A stretch of 40,230 nt of DNA from Erysipelotrichaceae bacterium (GCA_022799495.1 JAAWON010000012.1:1-40230), one strand, 5' to 3'; shown: positions 9,485-17,611, counted from the stretch's first letter. Notes: generated by a model not told the origin, from the letters alone. Translations and numbers: made by a program.

Positions 9485-9513
9485 ATTATACAAAATGTCT
9501 ATCATGAACACAA
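9485..9513 (-). promoter_or_regulatory. Sigma-A promoter of tilS-hpt-ftsH abutting the start codon
   Basis: On the minus strand TTGTGT (9508-9513) and TATAAT (9485-9490) are spaced by 17 bp. The -10 box ends 6 bases before the chosen ATG of tilS, so transcription would begin at about the first base of the start codon. Confidence 0.6.
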
Positions 9514-9570
9514 GCAAGTCCTGTAAAAAGCGCAGAGAAAGCCATGTAAAAAATGTAACGAAGGCCATGT

Positions 9571-9610
9571 AAAAAGCACAGAGGATGGGGACTGATCCCC
9601 ATTCTGTGCT
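9571..9610 (-). terminator. Strong terminator of spoIIE
   Basis: On the minus strand AGCACAG and ATGGGGA pair with TCCCCAT and CTGTGCT in a long imperfect stem (loop TCAG), followed by TTTTTA. It separates spoIIE from tilS. The neighbouring 9530-9575 carries short repeats of ATGTAAAAA. Confidence 0.85.
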
Positions 9611-9643
9611 CCTGCATCTACCAGACTCAAGCATACAATATAT

Positions 9644-11527
9644 TTATGCTCGTTTGCGATAAACTTTGCTTAATACCGCAGTGGAATCGTCTTTGCGTGA
9701 ACGCTGTTTTAAAACGCTCATCAAGTCCTCTAACGATGCTTTCACACTGGTAGTATCACGCTGTTTCAGCCATGCATAGATCTCATCCATATACACCCCA
9801 TCACTAATGATCAAATATTCATCCCCTTCCTGTAAATCCATAACGAAGCAATCCGGTTCAATTGCCGCAAGAATGCCAACCGGCAAAGAACTGCCATTGA
9901 TTTCATAAAGTTCACCCTCACGGATCAAAAACGTCGGACATGCGGCTGACTTAAATATATACGCCTTTCCGGCTGAACAATCAAAGCATACCACATCCAA
10001 AGTCGCATAACTGTCACTTTGCAATAACTTGTTAATGCATTTGATTGCATCTGCTTTTGGTATACCGCTGACCACCATGCGCTGAAATAAATTGGTAATC
10101 ATACGTGAGGATGCCGCCGCATGCTCACCACTGCCCATTCCATCCGAAATCATGGAAATTACAGAATTGCGATAACGGAAAACGGAGAATGTGTCACCGG
10201 AGCTCTCATATTGGTTCTTCTGTGAATCCGCATACGCATCTACACCATATGGCACCGCATTTTCAAAGACAATATGAGATATGCCACCCGCAAAACGACG
10301 ATTCAATGCGGTAATATGTAAATGTTCGTGGGTTAAGACCTCCATCAGCGGTAATAGCGTCGCTTCAATTTCCATGCGCTTGATATTGCGTAGTTTTACC
10401 TCAATTGCCAAAGTACCATCCTCTCCCTGTTCCAAAGAAAGATCCGCCACATCGTATTGATAGCCTTCCAGCGCCTGTATGATACGCTGTTTCTGACTTT
10501 GCTTGGTGTCTACTTTTTTTAAGGTATCCGCGCTGTATTTTAAAGCGTTTGCCATATCTGCCAACATCGTGGCTTCCACATCGGATATCTGTTCATAGTA
10601 TTGTGACAAAGCCGCAAAGATACCGGAGAAATGATGGATTTGTTCATTCAACGTGTTTTGTATATCTTGCAGTTCTTGATAGGAGGGATGATATTCATTT
10701 TGTGATCCGAACGCAAAGCGCTCATGATGAAGCAAAAACGCAATCATTGCACTTCCACTTAATAATATTCCTTGAAATAAGTTCACCTGAAACCAAAAAG
10801 CAATCAAGATCAATGCACAGACACAGGCCCAGCGATATTCCTTTAAAACAGCGAGTGCCGCAAGCGCAGGCCAAATAAACAAGGGATAAATCGCAAAGGG
10901 AACACTGAGATAAAACATCAGCCCAACAAGGATCAGACTCATCGGATCACAAAACAGACCCGCCATTAAAAGAAGTGCGCAAAAGATCAATTCAGAGCTA
11001 TCTGTATGGAGCCATGTACTCAAAGTAAATGCCAGTGATACCAGCAGCACGGCACGCAAACTGGAAGTCAGGATCAGTTTGCTTTGAATCCAATTGGGCT
11101 CTCTTAGATTATATTCGCAAAGTATCCACAACAAAAAAGCATACACCGCAACCCGCAGCTGTGCACCAAAGAAATACAGACTGTATGGAATACTGAGAAA
11201 AGCTAATACCATCGGCATACAGCGATAGATATTCTTATGCAGGTATTGCAGGCAATGAATTGATAAATAAAATACCGTCATCCCCAACAGATAGAGATAG
11301 GTCGTAAATATGCCATCTAATAAAGAGCCTAGCAGGATTGAGACAATCGCCACATGATATTCGCGCCGATCCCGTATATAAAAATAGGAAAGATAAAAAA
11401 AGGATAACAGATATGCCACCGGAAAGGGTACGCTTCCCAATAAGAGTGCCGCCGTGCCAACCAGCGCCAAACGCACTTGAACCAAGCCATCTGTTTTTTG
11501 TTTTGTTTGTATCAGCGTCTTTTCCAC
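9644..11527 (-). CDS. spoIIE: Stage II sporulation protein E, PP2C phosphatase
   Basis: Polytopic membrane serine phosphatase that dephosphorylates SpoIIAA and so activates sigma-F in the forespore; in B. subtilis it also acts at the asymmetric septum. Residues 1 to about 270 are hydrophobic with about ten membrane segments, 280-390 is a helical linker, and 440-627 is the PP2C domain with the metal-binding MISDGMGSGEHA (459-470), ISDGVYMDE (574-582) and DDST (613-616). The total of 627 residues is clearly shorter than the roughly 825 of B. subtilis. The start codon is GTG, with GAGGTGAT 3 bases before it; the nearby ATG is out of frame. Monocistronic: its own promoter upstream and a strong terminator downstream. 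Confidence 0.95.
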   Translation of the reverse strand: MEKTLIQTKQKTDGLVQVRLALVGTAALLLGSVPFPVAYLLSFFYLSYFYIRDRREYHVAIVSILLGSLLDGIFTTYLYLLGMTVFYLSIHCLQYLHKNIYRCMPMVLAFLSIPYSLYFFGAQLRVAVYAFLLWILCEYNLREPNWIQSKLILTSSLRAVLLVSLAFTLSTWLHTDSSELIFCALLLMAGLFCDPMSLILVGLMFYLSVPFAIYPLFIWPALAALAVLKEYRWACVCALILIAFWFQVNLFQGILLSGSAMIAFLLHHERFAFGSQNEYHPSYQELQDIQNTLNEQIHHFSGIFAALSQYYEQISDVEATMLADMANALKYSADTLKKVDTKQSQKQRIIQALEGYQYDVADLSLEQGEDGTLAIEVKLRNIKRMEIEATLLPLMEVLTHEHLHITALNRRFAGGISHIVFENAVPYGVDAYADSQKNQYESSGDTFSVFRYRNSVISMISDGMGSGEHAAASSRMITNLFQRMVVSGIPKADAIKCINKLLQSDSYATLDVVCFDCSAGKAYIFKSAACPTFLIREGELYEINGSSLPVGILAAIEPDCFVMDLQEGDEYLIISDGVYMDEIYAWLKQRDTTSVKASLEDLMSVLKQRSRKDDSTAVLSKVYRKRA

Positions 11528-11547
11528 ATCATCACCTCTTGGCCCTT

Positions 11548-11583
11548 ATTGTACCCAAGAGGGCATCGCTGATTTTGTCATAT
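11548..11583 (-). promoter_or_regulatory. Candidate Spo0A-controlled spoIIE promoter
   Basis: On the minus strand a -10-like TACAAT (11548-11553) lies 21 bp before the GTG start. A -35-like ATGACA (11577-11582) lies 23 bp further up, too far for an ordinary sigma-A promoter. TTTTGTCATAT (11573-11583, plus strand) differs by one base from the extended Spo0A box TTTTGTCRAAT and covers the -35. B. subtilis spoIIE and spoIIG promoters are known to be over-spaced and Spo0A-dependent. Confidence 0.5.
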
Positions 11584-11782
11584 TGTGACGCACATCGTAT
11601 ATTTTATTGTATGGATGCATATGTAGTTGTACTTTGCGGCATCGGGCAATCAGATTCCTTCAAGAGATTGGATGAATTGGGTGAAAAATAACTCCCATCG
11701 AATGCATAGCCATTCTTATGATTGTTAGATACCATTAGGATAAGCTCCTTCTAACTTCCCTTTTATATTTATGTGCTTATAT

Positions 11783-11816
11783 AAAAAAAACAGTGCTGTT
11801 AGATTCAACACTGTTT
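11783..11816 (-). terminator. Terminator of the mbl-tagO transcript
   Basis: On the minus strand AACAGTG and CACTGTT enclose a 12-13-nt loop, followed by eight T. It starts immediately at the tagO stop codon. Confidence 0.85.
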
Positions 11817-11817
11817 G

Positions 11818-12930
11818 TTATATATCATGTTCCGGCAATTTTTCGTCCAATTTTTCTTCAATCTCCGCTTCCAAGGAAGGCTTTTTCAATGCCTTGCGGA
11901 ATAAATCAATGACAGATAACATCGGATGATACTGCGGTGAAATCATATGAGAGATTTCTAAAAACAACTCTACACAAATTGCCATAATGACAAGCGCAAT
12001 CAAGCCCAAGACTTTGTTCATAATATACAGATAAGCGATCAAGCCAAACAAAGCGGTAATCGCATAAAGAATCAATACGGTATTGCGATGACCAAAGCGG
12101 CGCATCAATACATGATGCAAGTGATTTTTATCCGCATCAGAGAAACTTTTACCGGATAACTTACGGCGAATGATCGCACTGATGGTATCCAATATCGGTA
12201 TGCCCAGCAATAGAATCGGTAAGCCTAAGGTAATCAACGTTGAACTTTTAAAGCCCAATAGTGAAATGGCCGATATGACAAAACCGAGAAACAACGCACC
12301 GCAATCTCCCATAAAGATGCTTGCCGGATGGGAATTATAGACCAAAAAGCCTAACGTACTGCCCGCCAAAATGAGCGAAAGCATCATGATATCATTGCGA
12401 CCTTCCAGTACGGAAAGAGTTGAAATGACAATCAAGATAATCACTGAGATTCCACCGGCTAAACCATCCAAGCCATCAATCAAATTGACTGCATTGGTGA
12501 TTCCAATTACCCAGACAAATGTCACCAACAAGGAGATAATGCCCAGATTGATGGAAATGCCAAAGGGTAAGCGAAGTGCATCCAAAGTGACTCCGCCAAA
12601 CAAAATGAGAACAAATGCGGCAAGACATTGAAATGCCAGTTTATACTTTGGCTTCAAATCCATCATATCGTCAATTAAACCACCGATAAACATAATCGTA
12701 GCACCGATTAAAATGCGGTTCATCGCATCATCCACCTTGACAAAGCATGCCATCCCAATGATAAATGCGACATAAATCGCTACTCCGCCAATGCGGGCTA
12801 TTTTTTTCGTATGTATCGTTCGCTCATTCATCTGCGCGTAGATATCTAGGCGATACGCAATCCTTTTTAGGATTGGGGTGATCAGCACAGACATCAGGAA
12901 AGGTATGAGCAGGTATGGTACCCAGTTCAT
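11818..12930 (-). CDS. tagO: Undecaprenyl-phosphate GlcNAc-1-phosphate transferase (MraY/WecA family)
   Basis: Polytopic membrane enzyme that transfers GlcNAc-1-phosphate from UDP-GlcNAc to undecaprenyl phosphate, the first step of wall teichoic acid or related polymers. The family motifs are intact: DDMMD (87-91), NLIDGLDGLAGG around 148, FMGDCGALFLG, and the cytoplasmic DKNHLHH loop that distinguishes WecA/TagO from MraY. 370 residues with about eleven membrane segments. ATG follows GAGGTGTAGG. It is 23 bp after the mreB-type gene and shares its transcript, so the lipid-carrier step and the wall cytoskeleton are probably co-expressed. Confidence 0.93.
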   Translation of the reverse strand: MNWVPYLLIPFLMSVLITPILKRIAYRLDIYAQMNERTIHTKKIARIGGVAIYVAFIIGMACFVKVDDAMNRILIGATIMFIGGLIDDMMDLKPKYKLAFQCLAAFVLILFGGVTLDALRLPFGISINLGIISLLVTFVWVIGITNAVNLIDGLDGLAGGISVIILIVISTLSVLEGRNDIMMLSLILAGSTLGFLVYNSHPASIFMGDCGALFLGFVISAISLLGFKSSTLITLGLPILLLGIPILDTISAIIRRKLSGKSFSDADKNHLHHVLMRRFGHRNTVLILYAITALFGLIAYLYIMNKVLGLIALVIMAICVELFLEISHMISPQYHPMLSVIDLFRKALKKPSLEAEIEEKLDEKLPEHDI

Positions 12931-12953
12931 ATCCTACACCTCGCTTTCTTTGA

Positions 12954-13946
12954 TCACTCCACCAGATGCAGGTTTTCCAGCATGACCCCGGTTCCCTCCG
13001 CTACACAACGCAGGGCATTGTCCGCAACATAGACCGGGATGTGCAATTCATTGCGCAGCAATTCATCAATCCCGTGTAGTAAAGCGCCCCCTCCGGTCAG
13101 CACGATTCCGCGTGTGACAATATCACTCGCCAATTCAGGCGGTGTCTGTTCCAGAACGGTTTTGCAGGCACGCACAATTTCCTGTAAGGATTCCCGCATA
13201 CTTTCTTCAATCTGTTCACTGGTTAAGGTAATCGTATGTGGCAGCCCGGTCACAAGATCGCGACCACTCACCTCAATCGCATCATGGCGAGACCCCTTCC
13301 AAGCAGTACCGACACGCTTCTTAATGTCCTCAGCGGTACGATCTCCGATCAATAGTTTCTTTTCTTCTTTTACAAACTTCAAGATATCTTTATCCAAAGT
13401 ATCTCCCGCTACCTTCAATGAAGTGGAGGATACGATTTCACCCAAAGAGAGTACGGCCACATCGGTTGTACCGCCACCAATGTCCAAAACCATACAACCG
13501 CTTGGCTTGGAGATGTCTAGGCCGGCACCGACTGCCGCAACCTTCGGTTCTTCTTCGATATATACTTTCTTCGCTCCGGCACGATAGGCACTATCACGAA
13601 TCGCATTGCGCTCCACTGAAGTGATATTGCTTGGACAGCAGATTAAAATAGTCGGCCGCTTAAACATGCCTTTTAATTCCAGTTTCTTTAAAAAGAAGTT
13701 CAACATGATTTCTGTCACTTCAAAATCCGCAATGACACCATCCTTTAAAGGACGAATGGCCAATACTCTGCCCGGGGTTCTTCCCAGCATATCTTTGGCC
13801 TCTTGTCCTGCGGCTAAGCACTTGCGTGTATTTGCATCAATCGCAACAACACTGGGTTCATCAATGACAACCCCTTCGCCTTTTACATATATCAATAGGT
13901 TCGCTGTACCTAAGTCTATACCAATTTCTTTTGAGAAAAAGCTCAT
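12954..13946 (-). CDS. mbl: MreB/Mbl-type actin-like cell-shape protein
   Basis: Actin-like ATPase that forms membrane-associated filaments guiding lateral wall synthesis. About 330 residues: N-terminal hydrophobic MSFFSK followed by phosphate-1 IGIDLGTANLLIY, the phosphate-2 region LDIGGGTTDVAV, and the adenosine motif LTGGGALLHGID. The position after spoIID and spoIIQ matches mbl in Bacillus, hence the symbol; the sequence alone would also fit mreB. I choose ATG 13946, 9 nt after GGAGG, over a TTG two codons upstream. It is preceded by an extended -10 promoter. Confidence 0.93.
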   Translation of the reverse strand: MSFFSKEIGIDLGTANLLIYVKGEGVVIDEPSVVAIDANTRKCLAAGQEAKDMLGRTPGRVLAIRPLKDGVIADFEVTEIMLNFFLKKLELKGMFKRPTILICCPSNITSVERNAIRDSAYRAGAKKVYIEEEPKVAAVGAGLDISKPSGCMVLDIGGGTTDVAVLSLGEIVSSTSLKVAGDTLDKDILKFVKEEKKLLIGDRTAEDIKKRVGTAWKGSRHDAIEVSGRDLVTGLPHTITLTSEQIEESMRESLQEIVRACKTVLEQTPPELASDIVTRGIVLTGGGALLHGIDELLRNELHIPVYVADNALRCVAEGTGVMLENLHLVE

Positions 13947-13977
13947 AATCAAAATCCTCCGTTTCGCAGTTAGTAAT

Positions 13978-13986
13978 ATTATAGCA
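13978..13986 (-). promoter_or_regulatory. Extended -10 promoter of mbl-tagO
   Basis: TG-C-TATAAT on the minus strand about 32 bp before the mbl start. No good -35 is seen at standard distance. Confidence 0.6.
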
Positions 13987-14162
13987 TACTTTCTATAAAG
14001 AATACAGACCTATTCCGTTTCCGATGATTCTATGCGTGCATCATAAATTCTTCTTATTTCATTCTGATATAATATACCTATTGCTTATCTTTCCCTGCAC
14101 ATGTATGGCCTTAATATGGTGGAATACGCCGAACCATGTTCCAAATCAAGTAGTTTTACAAT
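13987..14162. other. Gene-free spacer where spoIIID is expected
   Basis: The 331 bp between the mbl start and the spoIIQ stop hold the mbl promoter, terminator-like hairpins and AT-rich sequence. A 60-codon minus-strand frame at 14085-14267 has no ribosome-binding site, no helix-turn-helix, and overlaps the terminator. I see no gene. Confidence 0.5.
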
Positions 14163-14208
14163 GAAAAAAAACGCTGTCGCTTGTTTCACGCAAGGATCAG
14201 CGTTTTTG
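14163..14208 (-). terminator. Terminator of the spoIID/spoIIQ region, possibly bidirectional
   Basis: AACGCTG (14170-14176) and CAGCGTT (14199-14205) form a stem with T runs on both sides, eight on the minus strand and five on the plus strand. A second 7-bp repeat, GCGAAAA/TTTTCGC, is at 14224-14243. Confidence 0.7.
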
Positions 14209-14277
14209 ATGTCTTTGATGGATGCGAAAAGACTTGTTTTCGCTGTGTTTTTGATTGGCTCTACCACCTGTTCATGG

Positions 14278-14901
14278 TTATTTCAATTCAGCCAATGTCT
14301 TGCCGTAAATGGATTCCGGATCCACTCGTTCACCGTTTTTCTCCACCACGATATGCACATGATTGCCTAATTCTTTGTTATAGATATTCGCAGCTGCCAA
14401 GGAGATCGCTTCCCCTTGCTTGATTTCACTGCCCACCTCAAGGCGCATATCCTGTAAACTTTGATAAGTAATGGCGAGATCACCGCTCACAATCGTGCAG
14501 GAATGACCAAACAGCGGATCCTCTTTTACTTCACTCACTTCACCGCTGAAAATAGCCGTCACATCAAATGCCTCATCGTTATACGCATAATCAATTCCTT
14601 GATTTGCCCGATAAGTACCTTCAAACTTCGTCATATTGGGAACCTCACTCTTGCGCTCCCCATAGAAATCCAAAACGATCTGCGCATCAACCTGATAAGG
14701 ACGCATTGCCTGTTCCTCACTCTTTGGCAGGGAAATCACCGGAATGTTCACTTGCTCATTGCTGACGGGAATATCACTTGTTTCCTCACGCTCATTGGTC
14801 AAGAAATAAGTTGTTGTCACCACTGCGATCGCCAACACAAAGGATAAGGATGCGATTACCATTGCTTTTCGATGGCTCTTTTTCTTTGTATATCTGTACA
14901 C
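14278..14901 (-). CDS. spoIIQ: SpoIIQ-like forespore engulfment protein, LytM/M23 fold
   Basis: Forespore membrane protein expected to pair with mother-cell SpoIIIAH in the channel joining the two cells. It has a short basic N-terminus, one membrane segment (about 14-34), a linker, and a LytM (peptidase M23) domain from about 95. The zinc motif HxGxD reads NQGID here, so the first His ligand is missing, whereas the second motif NHVHIVV is present; B. subtilis SpoIIQ has likewise lost this His. Length is about 207. I choose the GTG at 14901, eight bases after GAGG; a GTG three codons upstream lies inside the ribosome-binding site. It lies 48 bp after spoIID with its own sigma-F-like promoter. 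Confidence 0.88.
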   Translation of the reverse strand: MYRYTKKKSHRKAMVIASLSFVLAIAVVTTTYFLTNEREETSDIPVSNEQVNIPVISLPKSEEQAMRPYQVDAQIVLDFYGERKSEVPNMTKFEGTYRANQGIDYAYNDEAFDVTAIFSGEVSEVKEDPLFGHSCTIVSGDLAITYQSLQDMRLEVGSEIKQGEAISLAAANIYNKELGNHVHIVVEKNGERVDPESIYGKTLAELK

Positions 14902-14905
14902 TTTT

Positions 14906-14922
14906 ATCACCTCTAAGGTGAT
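14906..14922 (-). promoter_or_regulatory. Inverted repeat enclosing the spoIIQ ribosome-binding site
   Basis: ATCACCT and AGGTGAT are perfect 7-bp arms with a 3-nt loop. On the mRNA the right arm is the core of the spoIIQ Shine-Dalgarno sequence (GAGGTGAT), so folding would hide it. The left arm lies at the expected start point of the sigma-F-like promoter. Confidence 0.6.
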
Positions 14923-14949
14923 TATGCCCTTAATCTTTTGCTTTTATAC
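14920..14949 (-). promoter_or_regulatory. Candidate sigma-F promoter of spoIIQ
   Basis: On the minus strand GTATA (14945-14949) is followed 15 bp later by GGGCATAATC (14920-14929), compared with the sigma-F pattern GYATA - 15 - GGnRAnAMTR (two mismatches in the -10). spoIIQ is a sigma-F gene in B. subtilis. The -35 touches the spoIID stop codon. Confidence 0.45.
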
Positions 14950-15891
14950 CTAAAGCTGTGCGATTTCCACACCGGTGTAATAATGAAGCAAGATATCACG
15001 ATAACTACTTCCCGCCAAGGCCATTCCCTTAGCTCCGTATTGTGACATGCCAATGCCATGACCAAAGCCCTGTGTGGTGATGATGATCTGATCCTGACTC
15101 ATCTGAATGGTAAAGGCAGAGGAGCGCAGCCCCAAACACTCGCGCAGTTCTCGTCCACTAAAACTCTTTCCATTGATAACAACATCTTTCACGTATCCAT
15201 TCGCGTAACGCTGTGGTGGTTCAATTTCTGTTAATGGCTGTTCTAAACTCAAATATTGTGCCAACTCCTCATGGCTGAAAGCGAAAACTTGTTTCGCACC
15301 TTCAATTTCCTTATCCCAAGGACTTTCCACACTGCGCAGATACGGTGTATAGTTCGCCCAATAATCCTCGGCATTGTTCGTATAGCCATTGCAGGAGGAA
15401 AAGAAGGCTGCGCTGATGAGGGCTCCCTCGTAGGTGAGAATTTCACCTTCGGTTTCCCTTACCGCCTGAGCGATTTTTTCATAGTTTGCATCATAGTGAT
15501 CTGCCCATACCGCCTTTAGTTGCGTATTATCCTGATAGACTTGAGAGGCAGTGGTATCATCCACATGAAAGTCACGTTTTGCGACAAATGTTCGAGCAGC
15601 CACGGCCTGTGCCTTCAGTGCTTCTAAGGGGAAATCCGCGCTCATCTCACTGCTTACCACACCAATCAAATACTCCTCCAATTCAAGTGTAATCGTCTCG
15701 CCCTGCCTACGATCCACCTGCACATAAACCGGCTCAGATTCGCTTTCTTCTGATGGCTCATTATTTTGTTTAGGGGTAGTTTGCGGTTCGCTTGCCTGCA
15801 TCGAATGAGAGGAAACGCCTGATGAAATACGCATAAAAAAAGCAGCCCCTAAAAGGATAAGTAAAAATGCAATTCGTAGCGCATATTTCAA
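14950..15891 (-). CDS. spoIID: Stage II sporulation protein D, peptidoglycan lytic transglycosylase
   Basis: Mother-cell membrane enzyme that cleaves glycan strands during engulfment together with SpoIIM and SpoIIP. It has an N-terminal membrane anchor (about 4-22), a Ser/Glu-rich linker, the SpoIID N-domain with YLIGVVSSEMSADFPLEA and AVAARTF, and the C-terminal GFGHGIGMSQYGAKGMA motif. 313 residues, close to the usual 330-340. The start codon is TTG, 5-6 bases after AAGGTGAT; no in-frame ATG fits. It opens the conserved spoIID-spoIIQ-(spoIIID)-mbl block, but here without spoIIID. Confidence 0.95.
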   Translation of the reverse strand: MKYALRIAFLLILLGAAFFMRISSGVSSHSMQASEPQTTPKQNNEPSEESESEPVYVQVDRRQGETITLELEEYLIGVVSSEMSADFPLEALKAQAVAARTFVAKRDFHVDDTTASQVYQDNTQLKAVWADHYDANYEKIAQAVRETEGEILTYEGALISAAFFSSCNGYTNNAEDYWANYTPYLRSVESPWDKEIEGAKQVFAFSHEELAQYLSLEQPLTEIEPPQRYANGYVKDVVINGKSFSGRELRECLGLRSSAFTIQMSQDQIIITTQGFGHGIGMSQYGAKGMALAGSSYRDILLHYYTGVEIAQL

Positions 15892-15910
15892 TCTACATCA
15901 CCTTCAATGC

Positions 15911-15939
15911 AGTATATGATACAACCTACGGATTCATGC
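15911..15939 (-). promoter_or_regulatory. Candidate sigma-E promoter of spoIID
   Basis: On the minus strand CATATACT (15911-15918) fits the sigma-E -10 pattern CATACAnT at seven of eight positions and lies 14 bp after GCATGAA, a partial -35. spoIID is sigma-E-dependent in B. subtilis. The -35 is weak. Confidence 0.35.
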
Positions 15940-16042
15940 TTTTTCCTTATCCTTATTATGTGTTGGGACTCTGATATAGTAGTAAGCAAAAAATTGGCAA
16001 GTCATTGTATGCGTGAGGCAGATGCTTGATTCATCGTTTCCG

Positions 16043-17611
16043 CTATGCTTCTACCGCTGTATGTTTTTGTTCAAGTATCCTTCTGCGGTATTCACTTGGG
16101 GAAATGCCAAAGAACCGCTTGAATAGTTTATAGAAATAAAACTGATCTTCATATCCAAGCGCAAAGGCCGCTTCTTTTACCATAATATTGGGATCGCTCA
16201 GCAATTCTCTTGCCTTTGTCATTTTCTTCTCATTGATGAAATAGGTCAAGTTTTTTCCGGTTTGTTTTTTAAACATACCGCTCAAATAGCTCTCGTTTAC
16301 ATTGAAGCGCTCTGCCAGCATATGCAGGTTTATCTTTTCTGTACAGTTTTGTTCAATAAACATCATGATTTCAGCAATTTCTTTATCATAGCGATCGCTG
16401 CCCTCATCGCTTAACCATTCGGCAATTTTCATGATCGTATCCTGCATCAGCAATTCCAAGGCATTCAATGTTTGACAGTGCTGAACGCGCTGAAGGATAC
16501 TGTTAAAATCAAAGTTTGTTTTCAATCCCTTTTTCAACTCATTGCCTTCCATGAGATTCAACAAAAAAGCAACATAGGATAATACCTCCTTAGGGCAGAT
16601 CTGTGCTTCTTTTGCATGAGTGATCAATTCCATATGAATATGGCTGATCTCTAAATAATCACGCGCATTCAAGGCATCTATTAGACGAATATGATAGTCC
16701 AATTTACCCTTGTTCAATGAATGGAAAAAGGTTCCGTGTGTCACATCTTCCTGTTTGATCAATCCCGGGCCGCTGTAAAAATGCAGTTCATGCGTTTGCA
16801 TAAGGAATTGAAATCGCTCCCCCATTTGGGTAAGGGTAGAAATAGGAGCACTTAAAGTTAAGCAAAGCGGCAGAAAAGCAAGTTTGCTTTGACGATGCCA
16901 ATTCGCACAGCACGTCGCCAATTCCACCTCTTTGATTTCACCTAATAATAGCACAGCACTTTGTGCATCTAGGATCAACAATTCATAGGCCGCAACATGT
17001 TCCATTGTCTCCTGTATCAATTTCCGGATGTACGCTGATGCATCTTGATATAAAGGGTTGGGACAGGTGATATAGAGGAAGCGAAAAGCGCTGCGATAAG
17101 GGTCAAAATATGCACATTCCCATGGCAAAGTAAGGTTTGTGCTACGCGTGGTTATGCCTTGTGCGCGAATGGTTTGTAGAAAGCCAATCAGTGCTGTCTG
17201 GGCCAATTGATGATAATTTTGTTGGATGTGCCTTGCTTGTTCAAAGCGTAATTGGGCACAGCGAAAAGCGCGAATCAATTCTTCTACATTCAACGTTTCC
17301 CGATATAAAACATCACTCGCTCCTTTTTGAAACAAAGGCTTCCTATCAGATGCAGAATCAGCGATCACAATCATCTGAACGGATATATCTCTTTGTCTTA
17401 AAGAAGTACAAAGCACTTCCCCATCGTTTATCCTATCTGCCGCAATCCATAGAATTGTGTCTCCACTTAGTGCAGTGAAGTTATTTTCTGCGTCAGCCAT
17501 ATCACTTTCTGTCACCAAAAAATGACAATGTGCCGCTGCTTGCAGGATCATTTCATGTAATTGTGAATCCTGAGATCGTTCCCTAGCATGAACAACCATG
17601 ATGTGAAACAT
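16043..17611 (-). CDS. AraC-family regulator with receiver-like N-terminal domain
   Basis: 522-residue transcription factor. The last 100 residues are a clear double helix-turn-helix AraC/XylS domain (MLAERFNVNESYLSGMFKKQ ... AAFALGYEDQFYFYKLFKRF ... ISPSEYRRR). Residues 1-115 resemble a response-regulator fold: an IADS strand, KGASDVLYR where KGAxDYLLKP is usual, then a coiled linker as in YesN-type proteins. The acidic pair after strand 1 is missing (VVHARE in place of VDDE), so phosphorylation is doubtful. No partner kinase is in the window. ATG follows GAGGAAGG. It stands between DUF1146 and spoIID, where B. subtilis has other genes, and its target is unknown. Confidence 0.85.
   Translation of the reverse strand: MFHIMVVHARERSQDSQLHEMILQAAAHCHFLVTESDMADAENNFTALSGDTILWIAADRINDGEVLCTSLRQRDISVQMIVIADSASDRKPLFQKGASDVLYRETLNVEELIRAFRCAQLRFEQARHIQQNYHQLAQTALIGFLQTIRAQGITTRSTNLTLPWECAYFDPYRSAFRFLYITCPNPLYQDASAYIRKLIQETMEHVAAYELLILDAQSAVLLLGEIKEVELATCCANWHRQSKLAFLPLCLTLSAPISTLTQMGERFQFLMQTHELHFYSGPGLIKQEDVTHGTFFHSLNKGKLDYHIRLIDALNARDYLEISHIHMELITHAKEAQICPKEVLSYVAFLLNLMEGNELKKGLKTNFDFNSILQRVQHCQTLNALELLMQDTIMKIAEWLSDEGSDRYDKEIAEIMMFIEQNCTEKINLHMLAERFNVNESYLSGMFKKQTGKNLTYFINEKKMTKARELLSDPNIMVKEAAFALGYEDQFYFYKLFKRFFGISPSEYRRRILEQKHTAVEA

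Noticed and set aside
14085-14267. 60-codon minus-strand frame as a possible spoIIID
   Set aside because: No helix-turn-helix, no ribosome-binding site, and it overlaps a terminator hairpin.
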